The translations under genes were made by a program, and so were the position numbers. This document shows, piece by piece, positions 7,876 to 17,600 of a stretch of DNA of 64,000 nucleotides. Below the pieces are notes generated by a model, which did not search any database, was not told where the DNA came from, and worked only from the letters and a program-made list of their open reading frames with translations. The stretch comes from Prevotella sp. (lineage in GTDB: Bacteria > Bacteroidota > Bacteroidia > Bacteroidales > Bacteroidaceae). Numbering within the stretch: position 1 is the first letter of the stretch; each line of letters opens with the position of its first letter. The DNA lies in assembly GCA_017430675.1 (NCBI GenBank), contig JAFRMM010000047.1:10682-74681 (forward strand), given 5' to 3'.

Positions 7876-9675
7876 TTACTTGATGATGACCTTCCTACCG
7901 TTCTGGATATAGATGCCCTTGCGATGCGGTGCCGTGACGCGACGGCCCTGCAGGTCGAAGAGCGCACCGTCGGTCTGGACACGGCTCTCGACGGTCTCGA
8001 TGCCTGAAGGCAGGTCCTCATACTTGTAACCCCACACGGAGATGCCGCTGGTACGAGTGCCCGTGAAGGCGACCACTTTCGTATCTGTCTGCTCCATGGT
8101 CTGTTCCACCATCACGCACTTATAGGTGAGGTTGTTCAGTTTGATGTGGATGTAACAGGTGCCATCGACGACCTCCCAACTGTTCTCGCCCGTCACATCG
8201 CCCGTGATGGTGCCGTCGGCATTCAGTTCTATCTCGACGGGTTTGCTGGCTTCCTTCTTGGTGTGGTCGAGTTTATACTTGTGGGTCAGCAACATGTACT
8301 TGCCGGGGATCCTGTCTGTGGCTATCTGCTGCGTGGCGGCGATGTCGGCGCTCTTCACCTCCTCGCCCGTATATTCGAACGGTGCGGCCACCAGCCAGCC
8401 GTCCTCGTTCTGGAACACCTGATGCACGCGCACCTCATGTTCCTCGTTCCTGTTCTGGAATCGCGTATGATAGACCAGATAGGTGCGCCCGTCCTCGGCG
8501 GCGATGACGCTGTTATGGCCCTGCGAGCGCTCACCGTTGTTGCCCGTGGCCTGGTTGCCCCAACTGGTATAGGCACCCAGAATGTTCATGCCGCGGCTGT
8601 CAGAGGCATTGGGCCCGAAGTTCAACTTATAACTGGCGAACACGGCATCCGTGCCGAAGGTATCTACGTATGGACCGTCAGGATTCTCAGAACGGAACAC
8701 GCGCATCTGGTAGCCGCCGTTGTTGTAATCGGTGGCAACACCACCAGCCGCCAGACCGCCATAGGTCACGAAGAGGAAATAGTAGCCACCGATATATTCG
8801 ATATAGGAGGCCTCGCCCGAGACATAGTAGCCGCCGGCAATCTTCTTGCCGAAATAGGGATCGACGGTGATGCCGTTGCCCTCACCCACCTGCTCGTAGG
8901 TCACGTCGTAGTCGCGCAGACCCGTGTTCTCGTCGAGTTCGAGCATCCAGATGCCGCCGCTCCAGGAACCGTAGGACATCCAGAGTTTGCCCTGCTCGTC
9001 GTAGAACACGCAGGGGTCGATGCAGTTGGGATAGCGCTCGCCCCAGTTGCCCGTTCCGCCATCCTTCATGGCATAGCGTTCAGGGAGGGTACTGAGCGAT
9101 CCCAACACCAGTTCCAGATCGGTCTCCTTATACGTGTCGTTCTCGAAAAATCCACTCATGACAACGGGTGCCTGATAGCGATAGGGACCTTCGATGTTAT
9201 CGGCAGTGAGCAGGATAATGCTGGAATACCAATAGTCGCCATTGATGCTGAGGTACATGCACCACTTGTTCATCACCGGGTTCCAGATGACGTCGGGTGC
9301 CCACATCATGCCATTGACATCGTATTTGTTATTCTTACGCGTACTACCCTTCTCCGCCCAGGCTTTGGCATCGAAGTTGAAACTCACTTCCTGACCTCCC
9401 TTCTTCATGGTGGTCACCTGTGGTGTGGTGAAGGCCAGGTTATTGGACGCATTATCGCTCGTGGCAGTCTGCCAGGGAGCCGTGAAAGCCGTCCAACTCA
9501 TCAGATCCGTTGTCTTGGCGGCGGCACGATGGGAGCCGAAGATATAGTAGGTCTTCGACGTTGGTTCCCACACAATGCTGGGATCATGCACGCTGGCCCG
9601 TTTCAGTTGATAGGCAGAAGCGCTTACGACAGACACCGTCATCAGAAGGTAAAATAGACATGTTCTTTTCATCAC
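7876..9675 (-). CDS. Secreted GH43 endo-arabinanase-like enzyme with C-terminal domain and sorting-like tail, 599 aa
   Basis: A family 43 enzyme most like arabinan endo-1,5-alpha-L-arabinosidases. A signal peptide covers residues 1-21. Catalytic candidates are Asp31 (VHDPSIVWEP), Asp220 (NCIDPCVFYDEQGK) and Glu288 (VSGEASYIEYIGGYYF). The motif MMWAPDVIWNP near residue 125 is typical. Residues of about 430-545 form a separate beta-barrel C-terminal domain, as in the two-domain AbnB-like enzymes. The last 45 residues (GALFDLQGRRV ... KGIYIQNGRKVIIK) resemble the short C-terminal tail found on many Prevotella and Bacteroides secreted enzymes, possibly a type IX sorting signal. It lies 11 bases upstream of the 688-aa GH43 gene and has its own promoter-like sequence. 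Confidence 0.9.
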   Translation of the reverse strand: MMKRTCLFYLLMTVSVVSASAYQLKRASVHDPSIVWEPTSKTYYIFGSHRAAAKTTDLMSWTAFTAPWQTATSDNASNNLAFTTPQVTTMKKGGQEVSFNFDAKAWAEKGSTRKNNKYDVNGMMWAPDVIWNPVMNKWCMYLSINGDYWYSSIILLTADNIEGPYRYQAPVVMSGFFENDTYKETDLELVLGSLSTLPERYAMKDGGTGNWGERYPNCIDPCVFYDEQGKLWMSYGSWSGGIWMLELDENTGLRDYDVTYEQVGEGNGITVDPYFGKKIAGGYYVSGEASYIEYIGGYYFLFVTYGGLAAGGVATDYNNGGYQMRVFRSENPDGPYVDTFGTDAVFASYKLNFGPNASDSRGMNILGAYTSWGNQATGNNGERSQGHNSVIAAEDGRTYLVYHTRFQNRNEEHEVRVHQVFQNEDGWLVAAPFEYTGEEVKSADIAATQQIATDRIPGKYMLLTHKYKLDHTKKEASKPVEIELNADGTITGDVTGENSWEVVDGTCYIHIKLNNLTYKCVMVEQTMEQTDTKVVAFTGTRTSGISVWGYKYEDLPSGIETVESRVQTDGALFDLQGRRVTAPHRKGIYIQNGRKVIIK

Positions 9676-9691
9676 TTTTACAATTTAGTTA

Positions 9692-9736
9692 CACACTTCG
9701 TGTGCAAAGATACAAATTCTTTTTCATTTATACAAG
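9692..9736 (-). promoter_or_regulatory. Promoter for the endo-arabinanase-like gene
   Basis: Read on the minus strand, TATCTTTG lies at 9712-9705 with a CTTG element at 9736-9733, a 20-bp spacing. This matches the Bacteroidetes promoter form. The upstream element falls inside the last codons of the preceding gene. A CACAC-TTC-GTGTG inverted repeat (9692-9704) sits at the expected transcript start and would form a small hairpin at the mRNA 5' end. The start codon is at 9675. Confidence 0.6.
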
Positions 9737-10782
9737 TCTATCTCCGGCCAATTGTCACTTGTCCAACGGATGGGACGCTGGATGAGGATGGAAGCGCCCT
9801 CGTGGGCAACGCTATAGCCGTGACAGATAAAGATATCCTGATGGTCTAAATGATAGGCGGCACAGTGTCCGGCAGCCTCGAAGGACTTCTTGTCACCCTC
9901 GAGGAACAGTTTCCCGCCACCATAGCACATATCAATGCCGTCGGGATCAAGGTAAGGTCCCTCAACGGTCTTGCTGCGGCCTACGGCTACGCGGTAGTTG
10001 CTCTTGGAACCCTGGCAGCAGTAGTCCCACGAGACAAAGAGATAATAGTATCCTGCGTGCTTGAAGATAAATGGAGCCTCGATCGCATTGGGGCCGGCAA
10101 AGTCGGATGTCGGATTCTTCGGCGGATTAGGGTTGATGGGCAGGGCAGCCTTGGCATCCTGACTGCCCAGATTATAGCGGCGGGCAATGGTGCGCGGCTT
10201 CTCTCCGGCAGCCACATGCATCGTCGTATCAAGGCGGATCAGTTGGATACCGTCCCAGAACGAGCCCCATACGAGCCAGGGCTGGTCGTTGTCGTCGATG
10301 ACGAAGTTGGGGTCGATGGCATTCCAGTTGTCGCGCCCTTCATGGGAGGTAACGATACAGCCCTCATCTTCCCAAAGGGGGAAGGTCAGCGAACGGCTGG
10401 AGAGCAGTCCGATGGCCGAACCGTTCTTGCCGAAGGTGGAGCAACTGTAGGCCATCCACCAGCGGCCATGCCAGTTGATCACGTCCGGCGCCCATACATG
10501 TTCGCGGAAGCCCGGCACGGAGTCGCGGGTCCACTGGGGGATGACGGTCATTACAGGTGTCGTAGAGACGGTCCATGTCTGACGGTCCTTGGATGTCATC
10601 TGCTGGATGCCCAGACCCGTGGCAAAGATATAATAGGTACTGTCCTCATAGGCCATCACCGGGTCGTGGACCATTGGCGTGTCCGTCTGGAAGTCAGTGC
10701 GTGGGAAGTGGTGGGGCTGTCCAATGGCCTTCATGGGCACAATAAGAGCCAGCAGCGACCACAGAATTGTTTTCGCTTTCAT
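9724..10782 (-). CDS. Secreted GH43 arabinan endo-1,5-alpha-L-arabinosidase-like enzyme, 352 aa
   Basis: A single-domain GH43 enzyme. The frame is open further upstream to 10851, but I start it at 10782 because this ATG gives a proper signal peptide (MKAKTILWSLLALIVP...) and the upstream part runs through a hairpin. With this numbering the catalytic candidates are Asp40 (MVHDPVMAYE), Asp157 (NAIDPNFVIDD) and Glu235 (GPNAIEAPFIFKHAGYYYLF), with VWAPDVINW at residue 96. The last of these motifs is typical of endo-arabinanases. The length of 352 is that of the catalytic propeller alone. It lies between the surface lipoprotein gene and the 599-aa GH43 gene, which suggests that the enzymes attack arabinan side by side. 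Confidence 0.9.
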   Translation of the reverse strand: MKAKTILWSLLALIVPMKAIGQPHHFPRTDFQTDTPMVHDPVMAYEDSTYYIFATGLGIQQMTSKDRQTWTVSTTPVMTVIPQWTRDSVPGFREHVWAPDVINWHGRWWMAYSCSTFGKNGSAIGLLSSRSLTFPLWEDEGCIVTSHEGRDNWNAIDPNFVIDDNDQPWLVWGSFWDGIQLIRLDTTMHVAAGEKPRTIARRYNLGSQDAKAALPINPNPPKNPTSDFAGPNAIEAPFIFKHAGYYYLFVSWDYCCQGSKSNYRVAVGRSKTVEGPYLDPDGIDMCYGGGKLFLEGDKKSFEAAGHCAAYHLDHQDIFICHGYSVAHEGASILIQRPIRWTSDNWPEIDLYK

Positions 10783-10810
10783 TCGATTGTCAATTAAATA
10801 AGGAAGGTTA

Positions 10811-10844
10811 TTAAAAGGGGACGGGCTCCGCAAAGTCCGCCCCC
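10811..10844 (-). terminator. Hairpin with T-run between surface lipoprotein and GH43 genes
   Basis: On the minus strand GGGGGCGG (10844-10837) pairs with CCGTCCCC (10824-10817) with one G-U pair, followed by TTTTAA (10816-10811). This has the form of an intrinsic terminator. It would end or attenuate the susC-susD-lipoprotein transcript before the three GH43 genes. Confidence 0.55.
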
Positions 10845-10886
10845 GGTTCACTAACCAATCATGTGGAAATATATATGCATCGAAAA

Positions 10887-12809
10887 TTATTCGAACACGA
10901 GGTGAGAGCCCTCACAGGTGAAGTGGAAGTAGAAGTCCTCACCGTCAATCGGGCTGATGCCGATGTAATCCTGATAGTAGGTCACACCGTCGTTGCCCAC
11001 CATGACGCACTTCACGTCGGCCGAACTGCCATTGTTGGTGACAGAGACGGTGACCGAGGCATCGTCCATGGCAGTCAGCCATGTAGCCCAGTCACTCTGG
11101 CCACCACTCAGCGTACAGGCATCGTAGCCAGTGCCCCAGCCGTAGTTGTCGGCACGGAGGACAGAGTACTCGGTAGTACCGTCCTGATTGGTGAGCACCA
11201 CGAGGAAGTTGTTCCAGTTGGCAGAACCATTGGTGTAGTTCTTGAAGTGACGGGTATAGGTCTCGCCTACAGGTACGTAGATGTACGGAGAGTGAGCAAC
11301 CCACCAGCCGGTAGAGTTGTCTTCCTCACCCAGCACGTCGTCGAACTCGAGGTGACCGCCTTCGATGGTGAAGTGGGCATAGAAGTCCTCGGAGTCGATC
11401 AGGATGCCAGTATAACTCTGCTCGTAGGTCACGCCGTCGGTGCCCAACATGACAGCCTTCACATCGGCCGTTCCATCGCCATTGTTAGTGACGTATGAGG
11501 TCACCTTGGCACCGTCCATGGCAGCGAGCCATGCAACCCAGTCGCTCTGACCACCGCTCAGTGTGCAAGCATCGTAGCCAGTACCCCAGCCATAGTTGTC
11601 GGCGCGGAGAACGGAGTACTCGATAGTACCGTCCACATTGGTGAGTACCCAGAGGAAGTTATTCCAGTTGGCAGCGCCGTTGGTATAGTTGGTGAAGGTG
11701 CTGACGAACGTCTCCTTAGGAGCGATCCTGACCTTCTCGGAGTGAGCCTCCCACCACGGTGTGGTGTTGTCGGCATTACCGAGGATGGTGTACATCTTAT
11801 CAACCACCTCGAAGGAAGCATAGCCAATCACAGGTGTTGCAGCAGCCTCGCCCTTATAGGTCTTGCCATAGACAGCCACCAGCGTCTTGGCACCCAGGTT
11901 AGCCATGTCGGGGATTGCCTGGAAGGTCAGGTCCTTTGCGGTCACATCCAGCGATACACCGGTCTCAAACTGTACGGTAGCGGTCACATTGGCAAAGGCT
12001 TCCTCGAGGGTTACGCCCTGGAGTACCTTCTTGGGCACACCGTTCAACGACATGGACAGCGGCTGCTTGTCCTCGGCAGAGGTGAAGCCACCTATCGGCT
12101 CGATGGTGGAGCCCAGCCAGTTGATGTATGAGCCCTCAGGTACGAGGAAGGCACGGATCGTCGTGTTCGACGCATCGGCATTCAGATTCACCAGTGGTGA
12201 TGTCTGCGTATAGGTCTTGGTGACGGTGCCATTGGTAATTGTAACAATCATACCACCGCTTGTGCGGTCAATAGTCAGCGTTACCTTGCCGCCGAGTTTA
12301 TCCACACCGGCATCAGTATCGGTAGCAAACTCCAGGTCACTCGTAGCAAGACTGCGGTCGATGTAGTCGCCCCACTCTGAGTTGCCGCTGGGCTGGTAGT
12401 CGTAGCGGATGGCACCGTACTCCTTATAGTCGGCAGCACCACGATCCTCGTCGTTGCTAATGATCATAGCGAAGTTCTTATAGGTGTTCGTAGCAGCAGG
12501 ATTGATGTTCAGGTTGAACTGGGCAATCCACTTCTCACCCTCGGGAATCTGATAGTATTTGGAGAACACTGCCCACCAGCCTGTAGAGAAGTCGGTGGCA
12601 CCGACGGTATATACATCCTCTTCCATACCCTCGATCACATCTTCGCCGCCCTGGTTCTTGGCCTTCTCAGCAGCAATAGAGTCGGCCTTAGAAGACAGCC
12701 AGTCGGGAGAGTCAATGCTATACAGGTCAGCACCCTCACAACTCGACAGGACCAGCAGTCCTAACGCTGCAGCACAGAAAGCGGTTGCTATTTTATTGAG
12801 ATATTTCAT
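10887..12809 (-). CDS. Surface glycan-binding lipoprotein with duplicated modules, 640 aa
   Basis: A lipoprotein in the position of SusE/SGBP proteins, directly after susD. The lipobox is VLSSC within the first 25 residues, followed by a hydrophilic linker. I see an N-terminal module (about residues 48-190), an Ig-like stretch (about 205-290) and then two closely similar Trp-rich modules at about 300-470 and 470-640. Both late modules contain TGWW or TPWW, WNNF and the identical run ADNYGWGTGYDACTLSGGQ. The DNA of the two copies is offset by exactly 450 bases (for example 11113 and 11563). The N-terminal module is a diverged third copy (TGWW...YKNFAMIISN). A role in binding arabinan at the cell surface is inferred from position. 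No named CBM family is claimed. Confidence 0.8.
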   Translation of the reverse strand: MKYLNKIATAFCAAALGLLVLSSCEGADLYSIDSPDWLSSKADSIAAEKAKNQGGEDVIEGMEEDVYTVGATDFSTGWWAVFSKYYQIPEGEKWIAQFNLNINPAATNTYKNFAMIISNDEDRGAADYKEYGAIRYDYQPSGNSEWGDYIDRSLATSDLEFATDTDAGVDKLGGKVTLTIDRTSGGMIVTITNGTVTKTYTQTSPLVNLNADASNTTIRAFLVPEGSYINWLGSTIEPIGGFTSAEDKQPLSMSLNGVPKKVLQGVTLEEAFANVTATVQFETGVSLDVTAKDLTFQAIPDMANLGAKTLVAVYGKTYKGEAAATPVIGYASFEVVDKMYTILGNADNTTPWWEAHSEKVRIAPKETFVSTFTNYTNGAANWNNFLWVLTNVDGTIEYSVLRADNYGWGTGYDACTLSGGQSDWVAWLAAMDGAKVTSYVTNNGDGTADVKAVMLGTDGVTYEQSYTGILIDSEDFYAHFTIEGGHLEFDDVLGEEDNSTGWWVAHSPYIYVPVGETYTRHFKNYTNGSANWNNFLVVLTNQDGTTEYSVLRADNYGWGTGYDACTLSGGQSDWATWLTAMDDASVTVSVTNNGSSADVKCVMVGNDGVTYYQDYIGISPIDGEDFYFHFTCEGSHLVFE

Positions 12810-12855
12810 AATTGTATCTTTTTTACTGTTTTACCTTTTAACTTTTTTACCTTTA
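12810..12855 (-). repeat. A-rich GTAAAAAAG-type spacer between susD and the surface lipoprotein
   Basis: On the coding (minus) strand the spacer consists of imperfect repeats of the form GTAAAAAAG / GGTTAAAAGG. The same type of sequence occurs in the susC-susD spacer. There is no Shine-Dalgarno sequence; A-rich leaders are usual in Bacteroidetes. Confidence 0.6.
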
Positions 12856-14646
12856 TTAGAGGTTGACCACGGGGTGTACCGTCCAGCCGTTGCTACTGAA
12901 GTAGCCGGCATTGCTGGTATTGTTGTTAGCCGAGTTGCCCACCAGATTGGGGTTGTCGTTCAGCGTACCCTGATAGATGGGGAAGAACTCATGTCCATCA
13001 GCGAATGTATCGAAAGAACTCTTGCTGAAAGTACTGGAACCATAGGTCACAGGATCCTTCGGGGTAAACTCTACGACACCATCATTGTAGTTGGCCTTTG
13101 TCCAGAAACTGACGGCGGCATGCTCCTTCAACTGCTGCAGACGGTCGGCGCTATAGAAGAATCCCCAACGGAGGAGGTCGAAACCGCGGCCGAACTCACA
13201 ACCGAACTCCTTCGGACGCTCTACGTTGGCAATCTGCTCGAACAGTTTGTCCTTGGAATCGAAGTTGGAGAGGCTCAGGTTAGCCAGACCAGCGCGGTTG
13301 CGTACCTGGTTGATCCAGTCGATGGCCTGCTGGGTCGGACCACTGATCTCGTTCTCGCACTCGGCGGCACGGAGCAATACGTCGCTATAACGCATCATGC
13401 GAAGGTTGATACCGCAGTGCAGACCTGTCACCACCTTGTCATAGAGACCTGTACGCATATTGGTGTTTTTAGCCACAGGCAGTCCACCGTAGTTGTTGTT
13501 GGTCACCAAGGGGATGTCGGCATTACCCCATTCAGCGGTCTGCGGCGTGGTGTAGCACACATTGCCATACTCAAAGCCGTCCCACTCGGGCTCGTAAGTG
13601 CCGATGGTCCAGTAAAGACGCGGGTCAAGCGAACCACTGGTGGTCTTCTCTGCCTTGAACAGATTGTAGAGCCAAGGTGAAGCGGAAAGGTCAGCCCAGC
13701 CACCACAGTCGCCAGGACCGAAGTTACTCTCAATGGCAGAACCTTGCGTAGCATTCGCACTAGTGTTCACCGGTGTCCACTCGTCGTCAACACCCTGAGA
13801 ACCGTAGTCCAGATACTGAATCTCAAACAGGCTCTCGTCGTTATTCTCGTAGGCAGAACCCTCACGGAAGTTATCACCATAGTTGGCCATCAGTTTATAG
13901 GCACCATACTGACCGTTGATGATGTTCTTCAGTATGGTGAGTGCCTCGCTGTACTTATGACGCATCATCAGCGCACGTGCATAGTAGCCGGCAGCAGCAC
14001 CAGAGGTAGCACGGCCCTTGGCCCATTCGCCGCCAATATCACGGCTGGGCAACAGCGTCATTGCCTCAGAGAAGTCCTTCTCTACCTGATCCCATACCTC
14101 ATCGTATGTACTGTTAGTACCGTAGAGTCCGTCAAGGGAAGAATAGGTATCGTAGTCGGTAATCAGAATGGGATTCTGGTAGTATCCTGCCAGGTTATAG
14201 TAGCCCAGACCACGGAGGAAGAGGGCCTGACCCTTGATGCGTTGCATCTGTGTGTTGAGCGAACTGTTGTCGTCGCCACAACGGGAAAGCACAAAGTTGG
14301 TGACATTGATGGTATAATACCAGTCGCGCCAAGACCACTGGCCGATCTCATCGGTAAAGGCCACATTCAGGTCATCAAAGGGCAAATACCATACCTGAGA
14401 TGAGTTCCATACCTCATCACCACGGCATACGTCGAGCATGTAACCAACACGGGCGTAGGTACCCTCCATGCGGATATGGTTGTAGCAGGCTATGATGCTC
14501 TCTTCCAACTCAGAGGCTGTATTGCCAAAGGTGGCTGATGTCTGCTGGTTGGGGTTCGACACGTCCAACTTGCTGTCGCAAGATGTCAGTGCGCCAAGGC
14601 CCAACAGGAATGCAAAAGAAATTTTATATAGTTTCATAATCTTCAT
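12856..14646 (-). CDS. SusD/RagB family nutrient-binding outer-membrane lipoprotein, 596 aa
   Basis: The surface-exposed lid lipoprotein that pairs with the SusC-type transporter encoded upstream. The lipobox is GALTSC near residue 20-24. The N-terminal SusD-like helical region contains LEESIIACYNHIR and LDVCRGDEVWN. The C-terminal part has the family features LRAAECENEI, INQVRNRAGL and the motif with ERPKEFGCEFGRGFDLLRWG. The length of 596 is normal for the family. The start at 14646 gives M-K-I-M; the internal Met4 is equally possible. The gene follows susC by 34 bases of A-rich repeats. Together with the GH43 enzymes it defines an arabinan-type utilisation locus; the ligand itself is inferred. 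Confidence 0.93.
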   Translation of the reverse strand: MKIMKLYKISFAFLLGLGALTSCDSKLDVSNPNQQTSATFGNTASELEESIIACYNHIRMEGTYARVGYMLDVCRGDEVWNSSQVWYLPFDDLNVAFTDEIGQWSWRDWYYTINVTNFVLSRCGDDNSSLNTQMQRIKGQALFLRGLGYYNLAGYYQNPILITDYDTYSSLDGLYGTNSTYDEVWDQVEKDFSEAMTLLPSRDIGGEWAKGRATSGAAAGYYARALMMRHKYSEALTILKNIINGQYGAYKLMANYGDNFREGSAYENNDESLFEIQYLDYGSQGVDDEWTPVNTSANATQGSAIESNFGPGDCGGWADLSASPWLYNLFKAEKTTSGSLDPRLYWTIGTYEPEWDGFEYGNVCYTTPQTAEWGNADIPLVTNNNYGGLPVAKNTNMRTGLYDKVVTGLHCGINLRMMRYSDVLLRAAECENEISGPTQQAIDWINQVRNRAGLANLSLSNFDSKDKLFEQIANVERPKEFGCEFGRGFDLLRWGFFYSADRLQQLKEHAAVSFWTKANYNDGVVEFTPKDPVTYGSSTFSKSSFDTFADGHEFFPIYQGTLNDNPNLVGNSANNNTSNAGYFSSNGWTVHPVVNL

Positions 14647-14680
14647 TATTTTACTTTTTTACCTTTTTACTTTTTTACCT
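14647..14680 (-). repeat. A-rich GTAAAAAGG-type spacer between susC and susD
   Basis: On the coding strand the spacer is a tandem of GGTAAAAAAGTAAAA-type units, matching the spacer downstream of susD. It may serve as an A-rich translation leader. Confidence 0.6.
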
Positions 14681-17600
14681 TTAAAAGGTGAAATTGATAC
14701 CAGCCATGAAACTTCTCGGCGTGGGATACGAACAGTAGTTGTAGCCCGGGGTGAAGGTACCTCCAGCATAGTCAACGTTATAGCCATGATAGCCAGTGAA
14801 GGTGTAGAGGTTCTGGGCCGATACATAGATGCGGACACCGCTGACATAGTCGGCAAACCACTTGTTGGGCAAGTTGCAGCCAAGTTCAACGTTAGCAATC
14901 TTCCAATAAGCGGCGTTCTGGATCTTACGATCGCTGAACAGGTCGTTCCATGCTAATGTTGCAGGGTTGGACAGGTAGGTACGGGGAACGTCAGACACGT
15001 AGGTCGAACCTTCCCACTGGTTGGCACCGAGGATAGCCACATCCTTGTTGCCATAGCCATAGCAGGAGTTCAGCGTGTTATAAAGGTAGTCAGCCACATG
15101 GTAGCCAAGAGCACCGTATGTGGAAATGCTCAGGTCGAAAATGCCATATTCCAGATGGGCACTCAGACCGAAGTTGACGGCAGGAAGACCACTGCCAAGC
15201 ACCGTCTGGTCGTCGGCGGTAATCTGCCCGTCATTGTTCACGTCACGATAGTAGCAGTCACCAACCTGTGCGCCGGCCTGATACTCATCGAACCCGTTGG
15301 CCTGTGCAATGGCATTCAACTCGTCAAGTTGGGACTGTGTGCGGATGATGCCCTGGTAGTCCCATCCATAGAACTTACCGACTTCCTCACCCACCTGAGT
15401 GATATAGGAACCCGTGATGTACTGGTCAGTACCGAAGCCGAGCGAAGTCACCTTATTCCTCAATGTGCTCAGGTTAGCACTGATCTCATGCTTCAGGGCG
15501 TGGTCATTGTTACGATAGGTAGCAGAGAACTCCAGACCGCTGTTCTCCAGTGAGGCAGCGTTCATCGTCACGGTGCTATTAGCCACACCTGCACTGGCAG
15601 GCACGGGCACGGCGTAGAGCAGATCCTCCGACTTATTCTTGTACCACTCTGCCGTGAACTCAACACGGTTGTTGAAGAAGGCCAGATCGAGACCGATATT
15701 ATAGGTCTTCCTCTTCTCCCACGCGAGGAACTCATTGACGTATGTGGAAATGGCAGAACCAGTCACTGCATTGTTGCCGAAACTATAGGTCATGTTATTG
15801 CGAGCCATCGTAGCCTCAATGGCATAGTCGCCGACAGAAGCCTCGTTACCCAACTCACCATAACTGGCACGGAGTTTGAACATGTTGACGATATCGCGGT
15901 CGATGGGGAAGAACTTCTCCTTATCGAAACGCCAACCGACGGATACAGAGGTGAAAGTATCCCAACGGTCATCCTTGGTCAGACGGGAACTACCGTCACG
16001 ACGAACAATACCAGAGAGCAGGTACTTGCCATCGTAATCGTAGTTCAGACGGGCCAGATAAGAAGCCAGCGTATGCTTGTATTCATTCGAGGTGGCATTC
16101 TTGGTGCCAGCATTCTGAATCTGCAGGTAGTAAGGCTCGCTAAGGTTCACACCCTCAGCCCACAAATAAGAGGAGTTCTCCTCTTCGTAAGTCTGACCGA
16201 CCACGAGGTTCACATGATGCAGACCGATGTTGCCATCGTAGGTCAGCGTATTCTCGATCAGGGCATCGGTAAATTTGCGGTGCTGCTTCTGCAGACGCTC
16301 ATTCTCCTTAGCCAGATATACACGGTTACTCTGAATCCATGCGGGAATCCATACTCTGTCATTGCAACTCGTTGTGCTGTATGACAAATTCAACTTATAG
16401 GTCAACTGATGGTTCTTGCTTTCAATACCCAGCATCTTCAGCAGATCAACATCGGCAGAGGCCGTGCCGACGAAACGGTCAACAACGGTCTTGCGGGACA
16501 GCAGATTGTTCACCAGAAGCGGGTTCATGGCTGAGATATCACCATGAACAGTATCGTAATACACACCGTAACCATAGGCATCATATTGCCAACCGCTGGC
16601 AGAACCGACTTTATCATCAAGCACCCATGTGCTGTTATCGTATGCCTTGATGGTAGGCTGCATGTTCAGCACGCCGGCAAGCACATTACCCAAGTTACCA
16701 TAAAGGCCCTGGATATAAGGATTGTCATTACCAATCGACATGACATTCTGGTCGGAATGCGAATACACAAGACTTGTGCGGAACTTGATGAACTTGGTCT
16801 CCATCGTGTTGTTCACACGGGCGGTATATCGCTTGAAATCAGGACCTGATCCTTCGATGGTACCTTTCTGGTCGAAATAGTCCAGACCGATATTATAGGT
16901 ATTATGTGCACCACCACCGCTCAGGTTCACATTGTGGTTCTGACGGATACCCGTCTTGAAAGCCTCCTTGAACCAATCGGTATTGGTGTTGTCCTGGAAG
17001 TGGTAGTTGCCATCGCTGCCAAGGCTGTAGCCACCTGGAAGCGGTGTGCCGGAGTTGGAGGCGGCAATGCCGAGGTAATTACTGTACTGGTCGGCATTCA
17101 TCAAGTCATACTTGTCATTAGAAACTATATCAACACCGAAGTAACCCTTGTAATCCACCTTCAGGGGCTGGTCTTTCTTACCGCCCTTGGTCGTAATGAT
17201 GACCACACCATTTGCGGCACGTGAACCGTAGATAGCACCGGCGGATGCGTCCTTCAGCACCTGGATGGTCTCAATGTCATTCGGAGAGAAGTCACGGATA
17301 GAAGTTCCCATGGGCACACCGTCAATGACATAGAGGGGAGCCTGGTTACCATTCAGGGTACCAATACCACGAATACGGACCGTAGGATCTGCACCAGGCT
17401 GTCCATCTGTAGTAACAGACACACCTGCCACCTTACCTTCGAGCATCGTGGAGATGTTGGAATTGGAAGTGCGCTTCAGTTCATCGGCGTTCACGATAGA
17501 CACAGAACCCGTCAGATCAGCCTTCTTCTGAACACCATAACCGACAACAACCACCTGGTCGAGCATCAGGGCGTCGGACTCCAGTTCAATTTGATTAAGG

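Noticed and set aside
8146..9657. 503-codon plus-strand open frame opposite a GH43 gene
   Set aside because: The minus strand has a complete GH43 with catalytic residues. The plus frame has repetitive Val/Gly/His composition.
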